Assembly: GCA_013368325.1 (NCBI GenBank)
Contig: JAACJK010000010.1
Coordinates: 248,001-312,000 of the forward strand
Source of the DNA: Ephemerocybe angulata
Taxonomy: Eukaryota > Basidiomycota > Agaricomycetes > Agaricales > Psathyrellaceae
Direction of reading: 5' to 3'
Length of the DNA stretch: 64,000 nucleotides
Both the position numbers and the translations under genes were made by a program. Below, piece by piece: positions 34,600-47,133 of this stretch. The notes under the pieces were generated by a model. It saw nothing but the letters and a program-made list of their open reading frames with translations, did not search any database and was not told where the DNA came from. Every line of letters starts with the position of its first letter. The first letter of the stretch is position 1.

Positions 34600-35628
34600 A
34601 TGTTGTCGTCTTCCACCAAGCAGGCGCTCCGCCTTGGTTCTCGTTTCTCGCGTCCGGCTACCCACATTGCGCGCGCATCGTGTGCGAGGGCCTCGACGTC
34701 GGCACCAAGCAACCCGCCTTCTCCGGAGCAGCCGCGTACGACCTCGTTCGGATTCAGGACGGTACCGGAGGATGCCAAGGAGTCGTTGGTGAAGGAGGTT
34801 TTCGACTCTGTTGCGTCCAACTATGATCTCATGAACGACGCGACCTCATTCGGTGTCCACCGTCTGTGGAAGGACTCGTTTGTTTCTGGATTGAAGCCTG
34901 GGAGGAAGGGTCCCATGAAGTGCATTGACGTTGCCGGAGGAACGGGTGACATCGCGCTCCGGATTCTCGACCACGCCCGGGAAAAGTACTACGACCGCGA
35001 GACGACTGTGGATATTGCGGACATCAACGCAGAGATGTTGAAGGAGGGCTACAGGCGGTTCAAGAAGACCATGTACCACAACAGTGCGTCCCGTATCGTC
35101 GACGTCACCGCGAAACGCTTGGACTAACGCGGGATATTTTCAGCTCCCCAGGTTGCTTTCCATGAGGCTAACGCTCAGGAAATGTCCAAATTCCCTGACA
35201 ACTCTTACGACTTGTACACCATCGCGTTTGGCATCCGGAACTGCACTTCGATACCCGCCGTCTTGAAAGAAGCCCACCGCATACTCAAGCCGGGAGGAAC
35301 CTTCGCGTGCTTGGAATTCAGCAGAGTCACTAACCCTGTTTTGAACTCGTGCGTAATAACAGTTTGTCCGTACAGTCCTCACTAATCCCCCACCAGCCTC
35401 TATGACCAGTATTCGTTCTCTGTCATTCCCGTCATGGGCACCGTTCTCGCTGGAGACAGTGCCTCGTATCAATACCTCGTCGAGTCGATTCGCAAATTCC
35501 CGCCTCAGCCAGAGTTCGCCCAGATGATTCGAGACGCCGGCTTCGCCACCGGAAAGCACGAAGAGGGAGGTGCCTGGACAGACCTGTGGGGTGGTATTGC
35601 CTGCATCCACAAGGGTGTCAAGCTATAG
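34600..35628 (+). CDS. COQ5: Coq5, ubiquinone C-methyltransferase
   Basis: Three exons (34600-35083, 35144-35348, 35397-35628) give 306 residues, the usual length. Coq5 is the SAM-dependent C-methyltransferase of ubiquinone synthesis on the matrix side of the inner membrane. An Arg/Ser/Ala-rich presequence ([20 protein letters not shown]) leads into [20 protein letters not shown]. The SAM-binding motif I is [14 protein letters not shown], and the downstream UbiE motifs are [20 protein letters not shown] and [20 protein letters not shown]. The C-terminus is [12 protein letters not shown]. All signature motifs are intact. It is divergent from FCF2. Confidence 0.95.
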
Positions 35629-35844
35629 ACAATAGACTAGATGACATGTTACTTAACCCCACCTTCTAATAATTGAGCGACCAAAGTCTGGTTGAGCACA
35701 CACAATCCTGCTATTGTGCGCGTACCCATCGTCGGCGGGAGTATATCTCGAGACGCGATTAATTAGTTCCGCGGCAACCCCAAGTCGCGCGATCACTTCG
35801 CGACTGAGTTATACCTTTGTTACCTTTGAACCACCACCATCAAC

Positions 35845-38652
<2,808 letters not shown>

Positions 38653-40334
38653 CGTGTTAACAGAACTTCCCCATTCCGGTCCTCTCCTCATATCTTTTGA
38701 ATTGCGATTGTATCACTCTCTGTACAAACTCTGTAATTGTTCCACACACATATATATCTACTCTCGTTATCCGTCGCCGCACGCCTGCTTCTTAATATCG
38801 CCTCCTCCGTCCGAAGCACTCCGTTATGAGAACAACTAGACATGAACATTGAGCTATTTTGGCGTCGCCCAATCCACGTCAATCCCGTCGGCGCAGAGAA
38901 GCAGAAATATCCCAGTAGGTACCAAACAGATGAAGAAGGCCTGCAGCGAACGGAGCAAAGGAGTATCCACGGAACAAGGCCATCGTGTACCTTCTCCTTC
39001 GACCATTGACAGACCATTTGGGGATACAAGAGGCGCTATGGGTCGTTAGACGCTGTTAGACGCCGTCGCTTCCCACTTCCGAGATCGACCCGGGTGGGCT
39101 CGGGGGTGTCGATGGGAACGTACTAGGTGAAGAACTCTGAGAAGGGCCCACATCTGGTTTCCGTTGCTGAGAAGTCGAGAAAGCAAAGCAGGAAATATGT
39201 CGAGGAGATCAGCCAGAACGGATATTTATGGGGCGCTTCTATTCCAGATATGCGACCTGCACAGGCCGTCTCGGGGATCTTGTTGTATCACTTCGACAGA
39301 CCGCGCTCATACGGAGGGCTCCATGTCCTTCGCCCAGTTGGGGTGAAAGAAGCGTGTTTCCGGGGTGCTTTATTTCGTTTGGGATCCCTTTCGATGCGTT
39401 TTCGTCTTGTATGGGGTGCGAGATCAGAACGTCTAGTCCTTGTTATCAGAAATCAGGTGTTGAAACGCATCTATCGCGTTCGCAGGATTTGGGGGGACGA
39501 GGTGATGATCTTTCAGGCAATTCCGCTATGGGAATCGCGTCGAGCACTGTTGACTAACCTATTAGCCAAGGAGCTGCCATTGTGGCCCTGATAAGCGAGT
39601 AAACCCCAAACGAAGAGGACCATCGTACATATGGAAATCTTTGACGGCGTCGTTTCAGCATATCAGAAGTTCTCTTATCCTTTGATGCCGTATGAGTTCA
39701 GATGAGTTCGCGTCTTGAGGTAAACGGGAGGGCACTTACGAAGGTTGGACACAGATAATTGTTTTGCGGTGTTCGAATGTCCATCTAGGATCAGGTGTCC
39801 AGGGCCATGTCATACGGGTTGGTCAGGAGATAGCTGCTTCATTCGTGAAGGATAGGAGCGATGAGAAGGCAGATTATTTGCAAAGGCTAGAAGTCCAGAA
39901 CTGCGGCACAGCTCGCCAACCGGCTTCCTGAGCATTCATATGGGTGGGGCTTGATGGTTCAGATTACATTTGCAATGGGCCTTGGACGCAGTTGGACGCC
40001 CACGCTGAGAGAGTTATTGTTCCCAGCAGCCCTTATTCCTGAAGACCAGGAGAGAACCACAGTGAAGAGGTTCGATAACGTGGACGAAGCCTGATATCGT
40101 TGCTTTGCGGGATTCTGGTCGACATTGACGGTGGTGGCGGAAGGAAGGCCGGCGGTATGCAGCGTGAGAGCTGAATACGGTTGTTTGGGCCCTCAATTAG
40201 CCTTTGTTGGACATGCAAAGCAAGCCCAAAGGCCGATTTCCTCGTCGTCGCCGTCGTCGTCCACGTTGTCGAGCAAAGTCGCAGAACATCGCCTCCAGCG
40301 GCTAGCCGTATTTCCCACGCACTTTCTCGCTCCA
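38653..40334. other. Gap without a recognisable gene
   Basis: About 1.7 kb between CUL1 and RTT109. One 154-codon frame (39127-39591) lacks an ATG start and has no recognised domain, so it was not called. No tRNA or repeat was seen. The right end contains the RTT109 leader. Confidence 0.45.
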
Positions 40335-41867
40335 ATGTCAGCTTCGATCAGCCTGCGCGACCGTCTGCTCGCTGCACTCTCCACTTTACCCGGTGTACGC
40401 GAGTTTCACGTCCATGTTCTCGTGTCAGCACCCAGGAAGAACTCGTCGCTGTATCCATACGCCCGACCGCGCCCCAAGGCATACCTGCAAGATATCCTCA
40501 TCCTATGCTCAGAGCAAGAAAATCCTGATGCCCCGCGCATCTTGGTGACCGCCATCGCGGTCAATGTGTACCACATCCCAGCCACTTCCAGCGCAGTCGT
40601 GTACGTCTCCAAGGTTGACTCGACGGGCCAGGGCACGGGCAAGGCTCCAACGACCACCCTCGTCCGTGCACTCCTCTCCTACTACGCGGATCCCGTGTCT
40701 CGTCCGGTCGAGGCAGACCATGTATGGATCCAACTCTTTGCCCGTGCGCAAGGACAATATCTGTTTCCGAACTCGGCAGACTTCTCTGGAAAGCAGCCGC
40801 TCACGGACGCGAAGCTCTGCTCGTGGTGGAAACGCGTCCTGACGCAAGTTGCCGGGGAAGCAGCGGACAAAACGCATGCGAGGGCATTTTATATCCTTCC
40901 GGGCTATAGCCAACCAGAGGCTGAAGATCTTCTGCGGATCGCGTCTGCGTCTGCGGCCCCCTTGCTTAATGAAACACCGTGGACGTATGGTCATCCATTC
41001 TCTCAGCAGGGCATTCGGTCACCGTGCCCGCAGGAAGAAAACGACTCGAATCTAGGAACGTACATTCCATGGTTCGATGACGACCCCAAGTCGCGTTTCC
41101 TGGACGAGATCGCGTTCATTGTTGCAACGACCGAGGGCATTATCGCGTCCCCAGCCAAGAAGCGTCCGAAACTATGCAGCGAAGGATCGAGCGCTTCACG
41201 CAAACAATCCGACGCCGACAAATCAACGCGAAGCGCAAAGGAAGAGAGACCGATGGGAGAGTTGACAAAGGTCTCACCAGACGAGTTCTGGGAGCGCATG
41301 TCATTCAGGCAGGAATGCGTAGCTGGTGCTGTAACGGGGTTCTTTACGCTCGTCTTCTCCCCGGCATCCACCACGGAGTCGGACCGCAAGCAAGCGCGGT
41401 CAAGTGTGTCCCCTCTTGCCCCCGCTCCGGGGCAGGTGGGCTCGCAGCTGGTCAAACGTGTCATGACCTCGCTTCTTACCGGAGTCGAGTTTTCTACGCG
41501 GGAGAAAGCCATACGGTCTACGGAAACGGTGGAGAGTGCAATCAAGGGGCTCTGCGAAGGCATGGGGAGTGCACCAGCTGCGGCAGCAGCCGCGGTCGTG
41601 AAGGACAGTGAACGCGAGGCGTCGCCAGGCTCAGGCTCGCTGCTTGTGCCTCCGAGCACGCCTCCACGAAACAAGGTCGCGCTGCCGGAGATATCCCCCA
41701 ATGCATTCCCTGATCCAGTCGCGTCTCTGGACACATATCACTCATACATCTACGGCAGTGTTGCGGTGAGCAAACCTGTTGCAGACGAAGTTGCGAGACC
41801 AGCGGGGCCAGCTGCCGCCGCCGTGACCGTGCTCACTGCGCGGCGAAAGAAGAAACGGACGGATTGA
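40335..41867 (+). CDS. RTT109: Rtt109 histone H3-K56 acetyltransferase
   Basis: A single uninterrupted exon of 510 codons, unusual among the intron-rich genes here. Rtt109 acetylates newly made histone H3 at Lys56 with the chaperones Asf1/Vps75 and supports genome stability. The fungal Rtt109 fold is recognisable: LLAALSTLPGVREFHVHVLV near the start, GQYLFPNSADFSGKQPLTDA, KLCSWWKRVL, FYILPGYSQPEAEDLLRIAS, WTYGHPFSQ and IPWFDDDPKSRFLDEIAF. A long Ser/Ala-rich tail follows and ends in basic RRKKKRTD, a likely nuclear localisation signal. The frame is open upstream of 40335, but there is no earlier ATG and the conserved part begins here. Confidence 0.92.
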   Translation: MSASISLRDRLLAALSTLPGVREFHVHVLVSAPRKNSSLYPYARPRPKAYLQDILILCSEQENPDAPRILVTAIAVNVYHIPATSSAVVYVSKVDSTGQGTGKAPTTTLVRALLSYYADPVSRPVEADHVWIQLFARAQGQYLFPNSADFSGKQPLTDAKLCSWWKRVLTQVAGEAADKTHARAFYILPGYSQPEAEDLLRIASASAAPLLNETPWTYGHPFSQQGIRSPCPQEENDSNLGTYIPWFDDDPKSRFLDEIAFIVATTEGIIASPAKKRPKLCSEGSSASRKQSDADKSTRSAKEERPMGELTKVSPDEFWERMSFRQECVAGAVTGFFTLVFSPASTTESDRKQARSSVSPLAPAPGQVGSQLVKRVMTSLLTGVEFSTREKAIRSTETVESAIKGLCEGMGSAPAAAAAAVVKDSEREASPGSGSLLVPPSTPPRNKVALPEISPNAFPDPVASLDTYHSYIYGSVAVSKPVADEVARPAGPAAAAVTVLTARRKKKRTD

Positions 41868-42139
41868 AAAATGTGAAACGAGCAGTAGATAGATTTGCGT
41901 GCCTTTGTGTATTTAAGGGGCCCGTTTGATGATCGAACCTGACAGTGATTACGCGAAGTTCGATTCGGAATTCCAGCTTATGGGTGCGACTTTTTAATTA
42001 ACTCCCCTTGTTGGCATTCTCCGCCATCGGTGTGCGCTCTGCTCATCGTCAACGACAACCATCAAACGCCCTCGAGACTGTTGCAGGCGTCCTCGAGCCC
42101 TCCCAACGCGCGACGACGACCGCATCACTGTCACCCACC

Positions 42140-44293
42140 ATGACGACGCATCCGACCCAGTCGTTGCCGTCCTTCGCCCAGGCGTTCAGCAATCACTCGC
42201 TGAGCACCATCTCCGCTGCCAACAACGCCCTGCCGCCCATCCACGCCCGCAACCAGCCCATGGACAAGCGTGAGCCCCCCGCACGCCCGCTGTCCCGCCC
42301 TCCCAGCGACGACGACGTCGCCCGCACCGCAGGCAGGAAGCGGCCTCACACAGACACGCGCGATGATGGTCCCCCAGACGCCGAGTACGTATCTCCCGTC
42401 CTCCCCGCAAGCCGCCGCCTTCCATTGACGTACCAAATCTTTAGCCGCGCCTCGCCAAACGCTGTTCGGGTCAAGGAGGAAAATGATCAAGATATGCTCG
42501 ATGCGTCGCCCCCGCCACAAGACCCTCCCTCCGACCACAGGAATCCGCCTCAGGATGCCCAGGGTGCACCCCCGCCGTCCAGCACAATGCCCTCGCCCAT
42601 GAAGAGGCGTCGCATGACCGTGACGGGAGCTCCCCATGCACTCAACATTGACGTCCGTGTTCCACAACCAGAGGCCAATTCTACTCCTATCTCACCAGTC
42701 GTGATGGGCTTCACAATACAGCGCGACAACCCGAAGGAAATTGAGCAGGTGAAATCGATGATCACCGTAAAACAAAAGCAAAAGTTGCTCATTGAACAGC
42801 GGAGAGGCAGTCTTGCTGCGCCAGCACCTTCCAACTCTGCCCCCACCCAGCCCCAGCAAGCAAGCGAGGCTGCCGCGAACGCGAAAGGACCAGCTGGTCC
42901 ACTTCGGGGAACCCGTCGGAGCCCCAATGGCGGTGCTAGCACTCGACGGGTCCCGACATCCTCTGGCGTGAACAGGGCTCCCAGTCCAAACGTCTCCACC
43001 TTTCAGATGCAGCAATCGATGCAATTGCCACACCAGTCTGCCCAGACACTGCCGCCTCCGCCTATCAGCTTTGCAAAACGACGTGCAGCACAATTGGGAA
43101 CAAAAAGGAAGCCTGCCGACATCGTCATAAACCCCAGGGAACGGGAGAGCCCTGAGCAATTCCAGCCTTCTATCCAAAGTGCTCCACCAACTCAAGGTGC
43201 CTTCTACTCGGGAAGACATACCATGGCTTTGCCACGCTTGCCCAATGTTATGGGAGCTGGCGCGGAGTCTTCCACCGCAAGACGGCCGGCCGGCAATGTC
43301 CCACCAACACCAACACGCCTCTCGCAGCGCATGAACAATGCTCCTGCAATTCATGTCGAAGGTGCTCGTTCGCCGATGCCATCAATTCCAATTGCGTCAA
43401 GCTTGGTTCCCCCCACTCCTGCCTTTCACCAGACGGAGCACTCGGGTGGAGATAAGGCCGCTTTCCTGGCCCCATTCGCCCTGTTCTACGAGTCATTGAA
43501 TGACGCTAAACAGTTGAAGACCTGGCTTGGCGACCAACTTCAGCGCTCCAATTCGCTTTTCCAAAACCTCTCGCAACAACAAGACAGGATTCAAGACACC
43601 GTCGAAAGCATCGTCGAACGGAAACTATCGGCAGTTCACTCCGAGATGGCTGGACTTCGCCGCCGTGTGTTAGAACTCGAAGATGCCCTTCGAGATGCGC
43701 AGCAAGGTCGCCGAGGGAGCGTGGACGTTGGACCGCTTTATCACACCAAGTCCCTTCAAAATGGCTACTCCTCCTCATCAAGCCATCTTCCTCCAGATCC
43801 TTACACCTTTCCCCAGACTTCGTCTGATCACTCAAGATTACGGTCTGACTTGTCAGGCCGAGTGTCATCTCCGCGCGGTCACGAACGAGATGGACGTGGC
43901 ATGCATGAATACGAACGCGATTCTTCGGTTCCATACGACTCTCGTCGGTCTACAGCTTCCGCCTTACGTTTGGAACCCCCTCGGTCACACCTTGACCACT
44001 CTTCCCTACCACCGCCGCCTCCACACTCGAGGCATTCTCTGCAGTCTCCGCCGCAGATGTACAGGGACAGCCCACCGAGTCACCACTCACTCCCTCCACC
44101 TCCTCCGCTGGGGTCTCATAGCAAATCGTCGAGAGGAGGACTTGAGCGCCCGCCTTTGCCGAGACAGCTTTCCCATGGGGGATCTCAGGATCGAGATCGT
44201 GAGCATGTAGAAGGACCTGCATCTGGAAGGCCAGGTAGTCGCAGGAATTCACTTGTCATGTCTCCCCCTGACCAGCGGATGGAAGATTCCTAG
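42140..44293 (+). CDS. Disordered coiled-coil protein of unknown function
   Basis: I do not recognise the family. The protein is ~700 residues, Pro/Ser/Gln/His-rich, with possible nuclear localisation signals (GRKRPHT, MKRRRMTV). One conserved-looking helical block is FTIQRDNPKEIEQVKSMITV, KQKQKLLIEQRRGS. One long coiled coil runs from DAKQLKTWLGDQLQRSNSLF through SIVERKLSAVHSEMAGLRRR to LEDALRDAQQGRRG. The C-terminal ~190 residues are Ser/Pro/Arg-rich with PPPPP runs. A probable intron at 42385-42444 (GTACGT to TTTAG) is exactly 60 bases and has no stop, so both spliced and retained forms would be in frame. It follows RTT109 in the same direction. A nuclear scaffold or regulator is only a guess. 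Confidence 0.7.
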   Translation: MTTHPTQSLPSFAQAFSNHSLSTISAANNALPPIHARNQPMDKREPPARPLSRPPSDDDVARTAGRKRPHTDTRDDGPPDAEYVSPVLPASRRLPLTYQIFSRASPNAVRVKEENDQDMLDASPPPQDPPSDHRNPPQDAQGAPPPSSTMPSPMKRRRMTVTGAPHALNIDVRVPQPEANSTPISPVVMGFTIQRDNPKEIEQVKSMITVKQKQKLLIEQRRGSLAAPAPSNSAPTQPQQASEAAANAKGPAGPLRGTRRSPNGGASTRRVPTSSGVNRAPSPNVSTFQMQQSMQLPHQSAQTLPPPPISFAKRRAAQLGTKRKPADIVINPRERESPEQFQPSIQSAPPTQGAFYSGRHTMALPRLPNVMGAGAESSTARRPAGNVPPTPTRLSQRMNNAPAIHVEGARSPMPSIPIASSLVPPTPAFHQTEHSGGDKAAFLAPFALFYESLNDAKQLKTWLGDQLQRSNSLFQNLSQQQDRIQDTVESIVERKLSAVHSEMAGLRRRVLELEDALRDAQQGRRGSVDVGPLYHTKSLQNGYSSSSSHLPPDPYTFPQTSSDHSRLRSDLSGRVSSPRGHERDGRGMHEYERDSSVPYDSRRSTASALRLEPPRSHLDHSSLPPPPPHSRHSLQSPPQMYRDSPPSHHSLPPPPPLGSHSKSSRGGLERPPLPRQLSHGGSQDRDREHVEGPASGRPGSRRNSLVMSPPDQRMEDS

Positions 44294-46296
44294 AGTCTGT
44301 TCTTCCGTTCCGCCTTTCTTGCGTTTTGTTCCCCGTGCGCCTCGATTGTATTTTCCTTCACCGCTCCGTTATGATTGTACGTCATTCCTTGCACCTCCTC
44401 GCCGATGTCTTGCTTTCGTTTATTGTTCATCGTACTTCCGCTCTTTGTATCATTTCTCCGACGTCTTTAGACACTATTTTCTGATTGCTACTTCACGCTC
44501 TCATACGGACTCTACGAGCCCTTTCGAAGCATGCCCCATCTTTGTTTTTTCGGCCCTTCACGACACATCCGGATTAACGCGCCATGATCTTCATTGCCCT
44601 TATTCTCAATCCTCACTCTTGGAATTCCCTTTCTCGGTCCTCCGTTTGTGCCACTTCATTACGCGTGTTCGCCCTTACCTCCTGTCAATGCATCCATTCA
44701 ATTCCGTTCCTGTTCCTGTACGTTGACTCACCCCGCCCTTGCCACTCCCGCCACGTCCATTCCGTTTCCGGTCCCTCTTTTCATCCCCCCGATTTACCTC
44801 AACGCATCTTTACTCCCTACTTATCGATTCTGCGACGCTGTGTATTTAAATGATGTAGCTTTACAAGACTACGTACACTCCTCTGCTATGTACTTATTCC
44901 TCTGGCTCTCTGCATATTTACCACTGTCTCTTTCCTCTCTCCTCCTCGAGCCTCGACGTCGTGTATAGCTCTTTGTTGTGATTATATCTCTAATATACCC
45001 CATCTCTTTTTGATTAGCAGAATGGTTGGGAGGGCATTATACCCCTTCTGTTCACTGGTCTGCATTTTTGCACTATTGACCGTTTGTTCAGCTTTATTGA
45101 CTTGTTTATTTTTCAGCGAAGCGACGTAAGGAAGAGGGTTCGCAGGGGTTCGCATGCCGCTAACCTGGGCGATCGTCCATCTTCGTCCATTGGTCAAACA
45201 TGGCGCACAGCGGGTTCTTTTCTTCGGATGGGGGATACTCTGGGATGACTTACCCTCTATCTATAGGGTGCGAGTCTGGGGTAGCAAGCGCTGGTCAGAC
45301 GACCTCCTTGCAATTAAGCGACGGGATTACCCCATACACAATAGACTTCAGGACGGACGCAGGGGTAAGCTTTTTACATACAAGTGCCGCATGCTGAGGA
45401 ATGGGGTACTGGTGTGGGGGTGGATGAACGGGGAGGGGTAAGCTTGGCAGGCTAGCAACTGGTGAAACCTGCTAAGTGGCTGCTGACAAGCGGCGTGCCA
45501 GGTACTTGGGGTAGGGCGCAGCCTTGTCAAAGCAACGGGAACGAAGTGGGCCACTATGGGTCCAGGTCACACTGGCCTGTATCAGGCAAATCTACGGCCG
45601 TATGAGGTCCTCTGTATTAGATTTGTGTGCCAGAATGTCTAGACAGGTCTTTCCGGTGGACGAGGTGGGATTGAATTTAGCTGGCCAGTGGTGCCGAGAT
45701 GGTAGTGCTGACTGGATTATTCGCTTGCTACCCCAGAACGATGTATTTTGGAACCCTTCCACGGGCCCCCACCTTCTCAAGTCACATCTTTGAGATATGA
45801 CGGAATTATTGTCTCTTCTTTTCTGCGTGAGTTTGACCAGCGGCGGTCTAGAGCCTGCGAGGGGTGAGCGGAGGGTGGGGCGTGGCCAAGATCCGACGTA
45901 CCCCAGCCAGTGAGATTGCTCGGCTTGACATATATTCCTATAGGCGGGGAGCATAGACAACGTACACACTCAGGGGCGCACCGGATGGGGTACAGAGATG
46001 AATATCCACGTTGTGGACTGCGATGTTTGGGAGAGTTGCTCGGCAACCTGAGGGACTGCACGTGTGCCCCCAGAAGATCGCCAGGTGTAGATATCCCCTG
46101 AGCCGCCGGCTCTAAGTACTCTTATTCCAGTTATCAGGAGTTTCTTGCAAAGTATTATTTTCTAGCGCATTTGGTCAGGGGCGGGCGCTTGCGATAGGGG
46201 GCGCGTCGGGCGCCTTTCCCAAACGGGAACTATGTGCGTGGGAAAGCTTAGGAGAATTTGTGGAGGACGCGGTGGAAGCCGCTTCTGTCACCTACC
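44294..46296. other. Gap with a strongly pyrimidine-rich first third
   Basis: About 2 kb without a convincing gene. From about 44294 to 44970 the plus strand is conspicuously C/T-rich, which could be a long 3' untranslated region or a separate non-coding transcript. The rest has only short frames; one (45200-45397) starts with ATG but has no recognised domain. No tRNA was seen. Confidence 0.45.
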
Positions 46297-46884
46297 ATGT
46301 TGTCCATTTCGCGCAAAGTCGCGCCCATACCATCCTTTGTCCGCGCGTATACCGCCAAATACCCCAGACCGCGACCGGGAACGGCGGAGCGACCACCCCT
46401 GAAGCACCGCGACCCGCTGCTGAACAGCCCAAATGCCACGGTGACGAAGTTCGAGGACGACGGCATTGTCTTCGTGCACCGGCCACCACCAGCCGCGGCT
46501 GCGCCCGAATCAACCACCGTCGCCCCTTCATCTCCCCTGTTGCGCAAGCCTACGCCGTCGATGTCATCGCCGCTCACGACCCCCCTTCCCCCAACCATCC
46601 GCGCCGAAAAGCCAGTGGTCGAGAAGAAGCTCCTGTCCGAAGAAGACATTGCGAAAATGAAAGAGCTGCGCTTGAGCGACCCGGAGAAGTATTCGACCAA
46701 CACACTCGCGAAGATGTTCGGTGTCTCGCGGTTCACCGTGGCGCAACTTTCGCGAATTCGGACGTCGCAGCGCAAGAATATCCTGAAGAAACGGGACGAA
46801 GAACACGCCAAGCACCGGGAACGCTGGAGCGAGCGACACCAGCTGGTCAAGGCAGTCCAGGTCAAGCGCCGGGAGTTCTGGTAG
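46297..46884 (+). CDS. MRPL20: Mitochondrial large ribosomal subunit protein mL58 (MRP-L20 type)
   Basis: A single exon of 195 codons. An N-terminal presequence (MLSISRKVAPIPSFVRAYTA) is followed by YPRPRPGTAERPPLKHRDPL and by LLSEEDIAKMKELRLSDPEK, YSTNTLAKMFGVSRFTVAQL. This HTH-like block is the signature of the fungal MRP-L20/mL58 family. The C-terminal helix is basic (RKNILKKRDEEHAKHRERWS) and the end is QVKRREFW. The protein is a peripheral component of the fungal mitochondrial 54S subunit. The start at 46297 is the first ATG in the frame and begins the presequence. Confidence 0.85.
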   Translation: MLSISRKVAPIPSFVRAYTAKYPRPRPGTAERPPLKHRDPLLNSPNATVTKFEDDGIVFVHRPPPAAAAPESTTVAPSSPLLRKPTPSMSSPLTTPLPPTIRAEKPVVEKKLLSEEDIAKMKELRLSDPEKYSTNTLAKMFGVSRFTVAQLSRIRTSQRKNILKKRDEEHAKHRERWSERHQLVKAVQVKRREFW

Positions 46885-47068
46885 ATGGAAGGACTCCGTG
46901 ATTTGGCTGGCCGGAAGCCCGTTCCTCTTTAGGCAATGCCGCCACCGTTCCGTGCTCGAGGAGAGGTTAGCTATCCAGAATATCCCGGCCATTCACATGT
47001 AATATTTCCACCAATTCCATAATTCTCGCGTTTCGCATTTATGCCATAAATATCTTTCCCCAGAGTCA

Positions 47069-47075
47069 TATATAA
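47069..47075 (+). promoter_or_regulatory. TATA box of the malic enzyme gene
   Basis: TATATAA lies about 60 bases before the malic-enzyme ATG and is followed by a C/T-rich leader, a usual fungal arrangement. It argues that no coding exon lies upstream of 47134. Confidence 0.45.
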
Positions 47076-47133
47076 CTTGCCTCCTGCTCGTTCCTGCTCC
47101 TTCACTTTTCCCTTCTCCCTTAGATCTACCCCT

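Noticed and set aside
39127..39591. 154-codon plus-strand frame between CUL1 and RTT109
   Set aside because: It begins with GTG, has no early ATG, no recognised domain and no splice links to neighbours.
45200..45397. 65-codon frame starting MAHSGFFSSDGG
   Set aside because: It has an ATG and a plausible composition but no signal peptide, domain or promoter evidence. It is too short to support.
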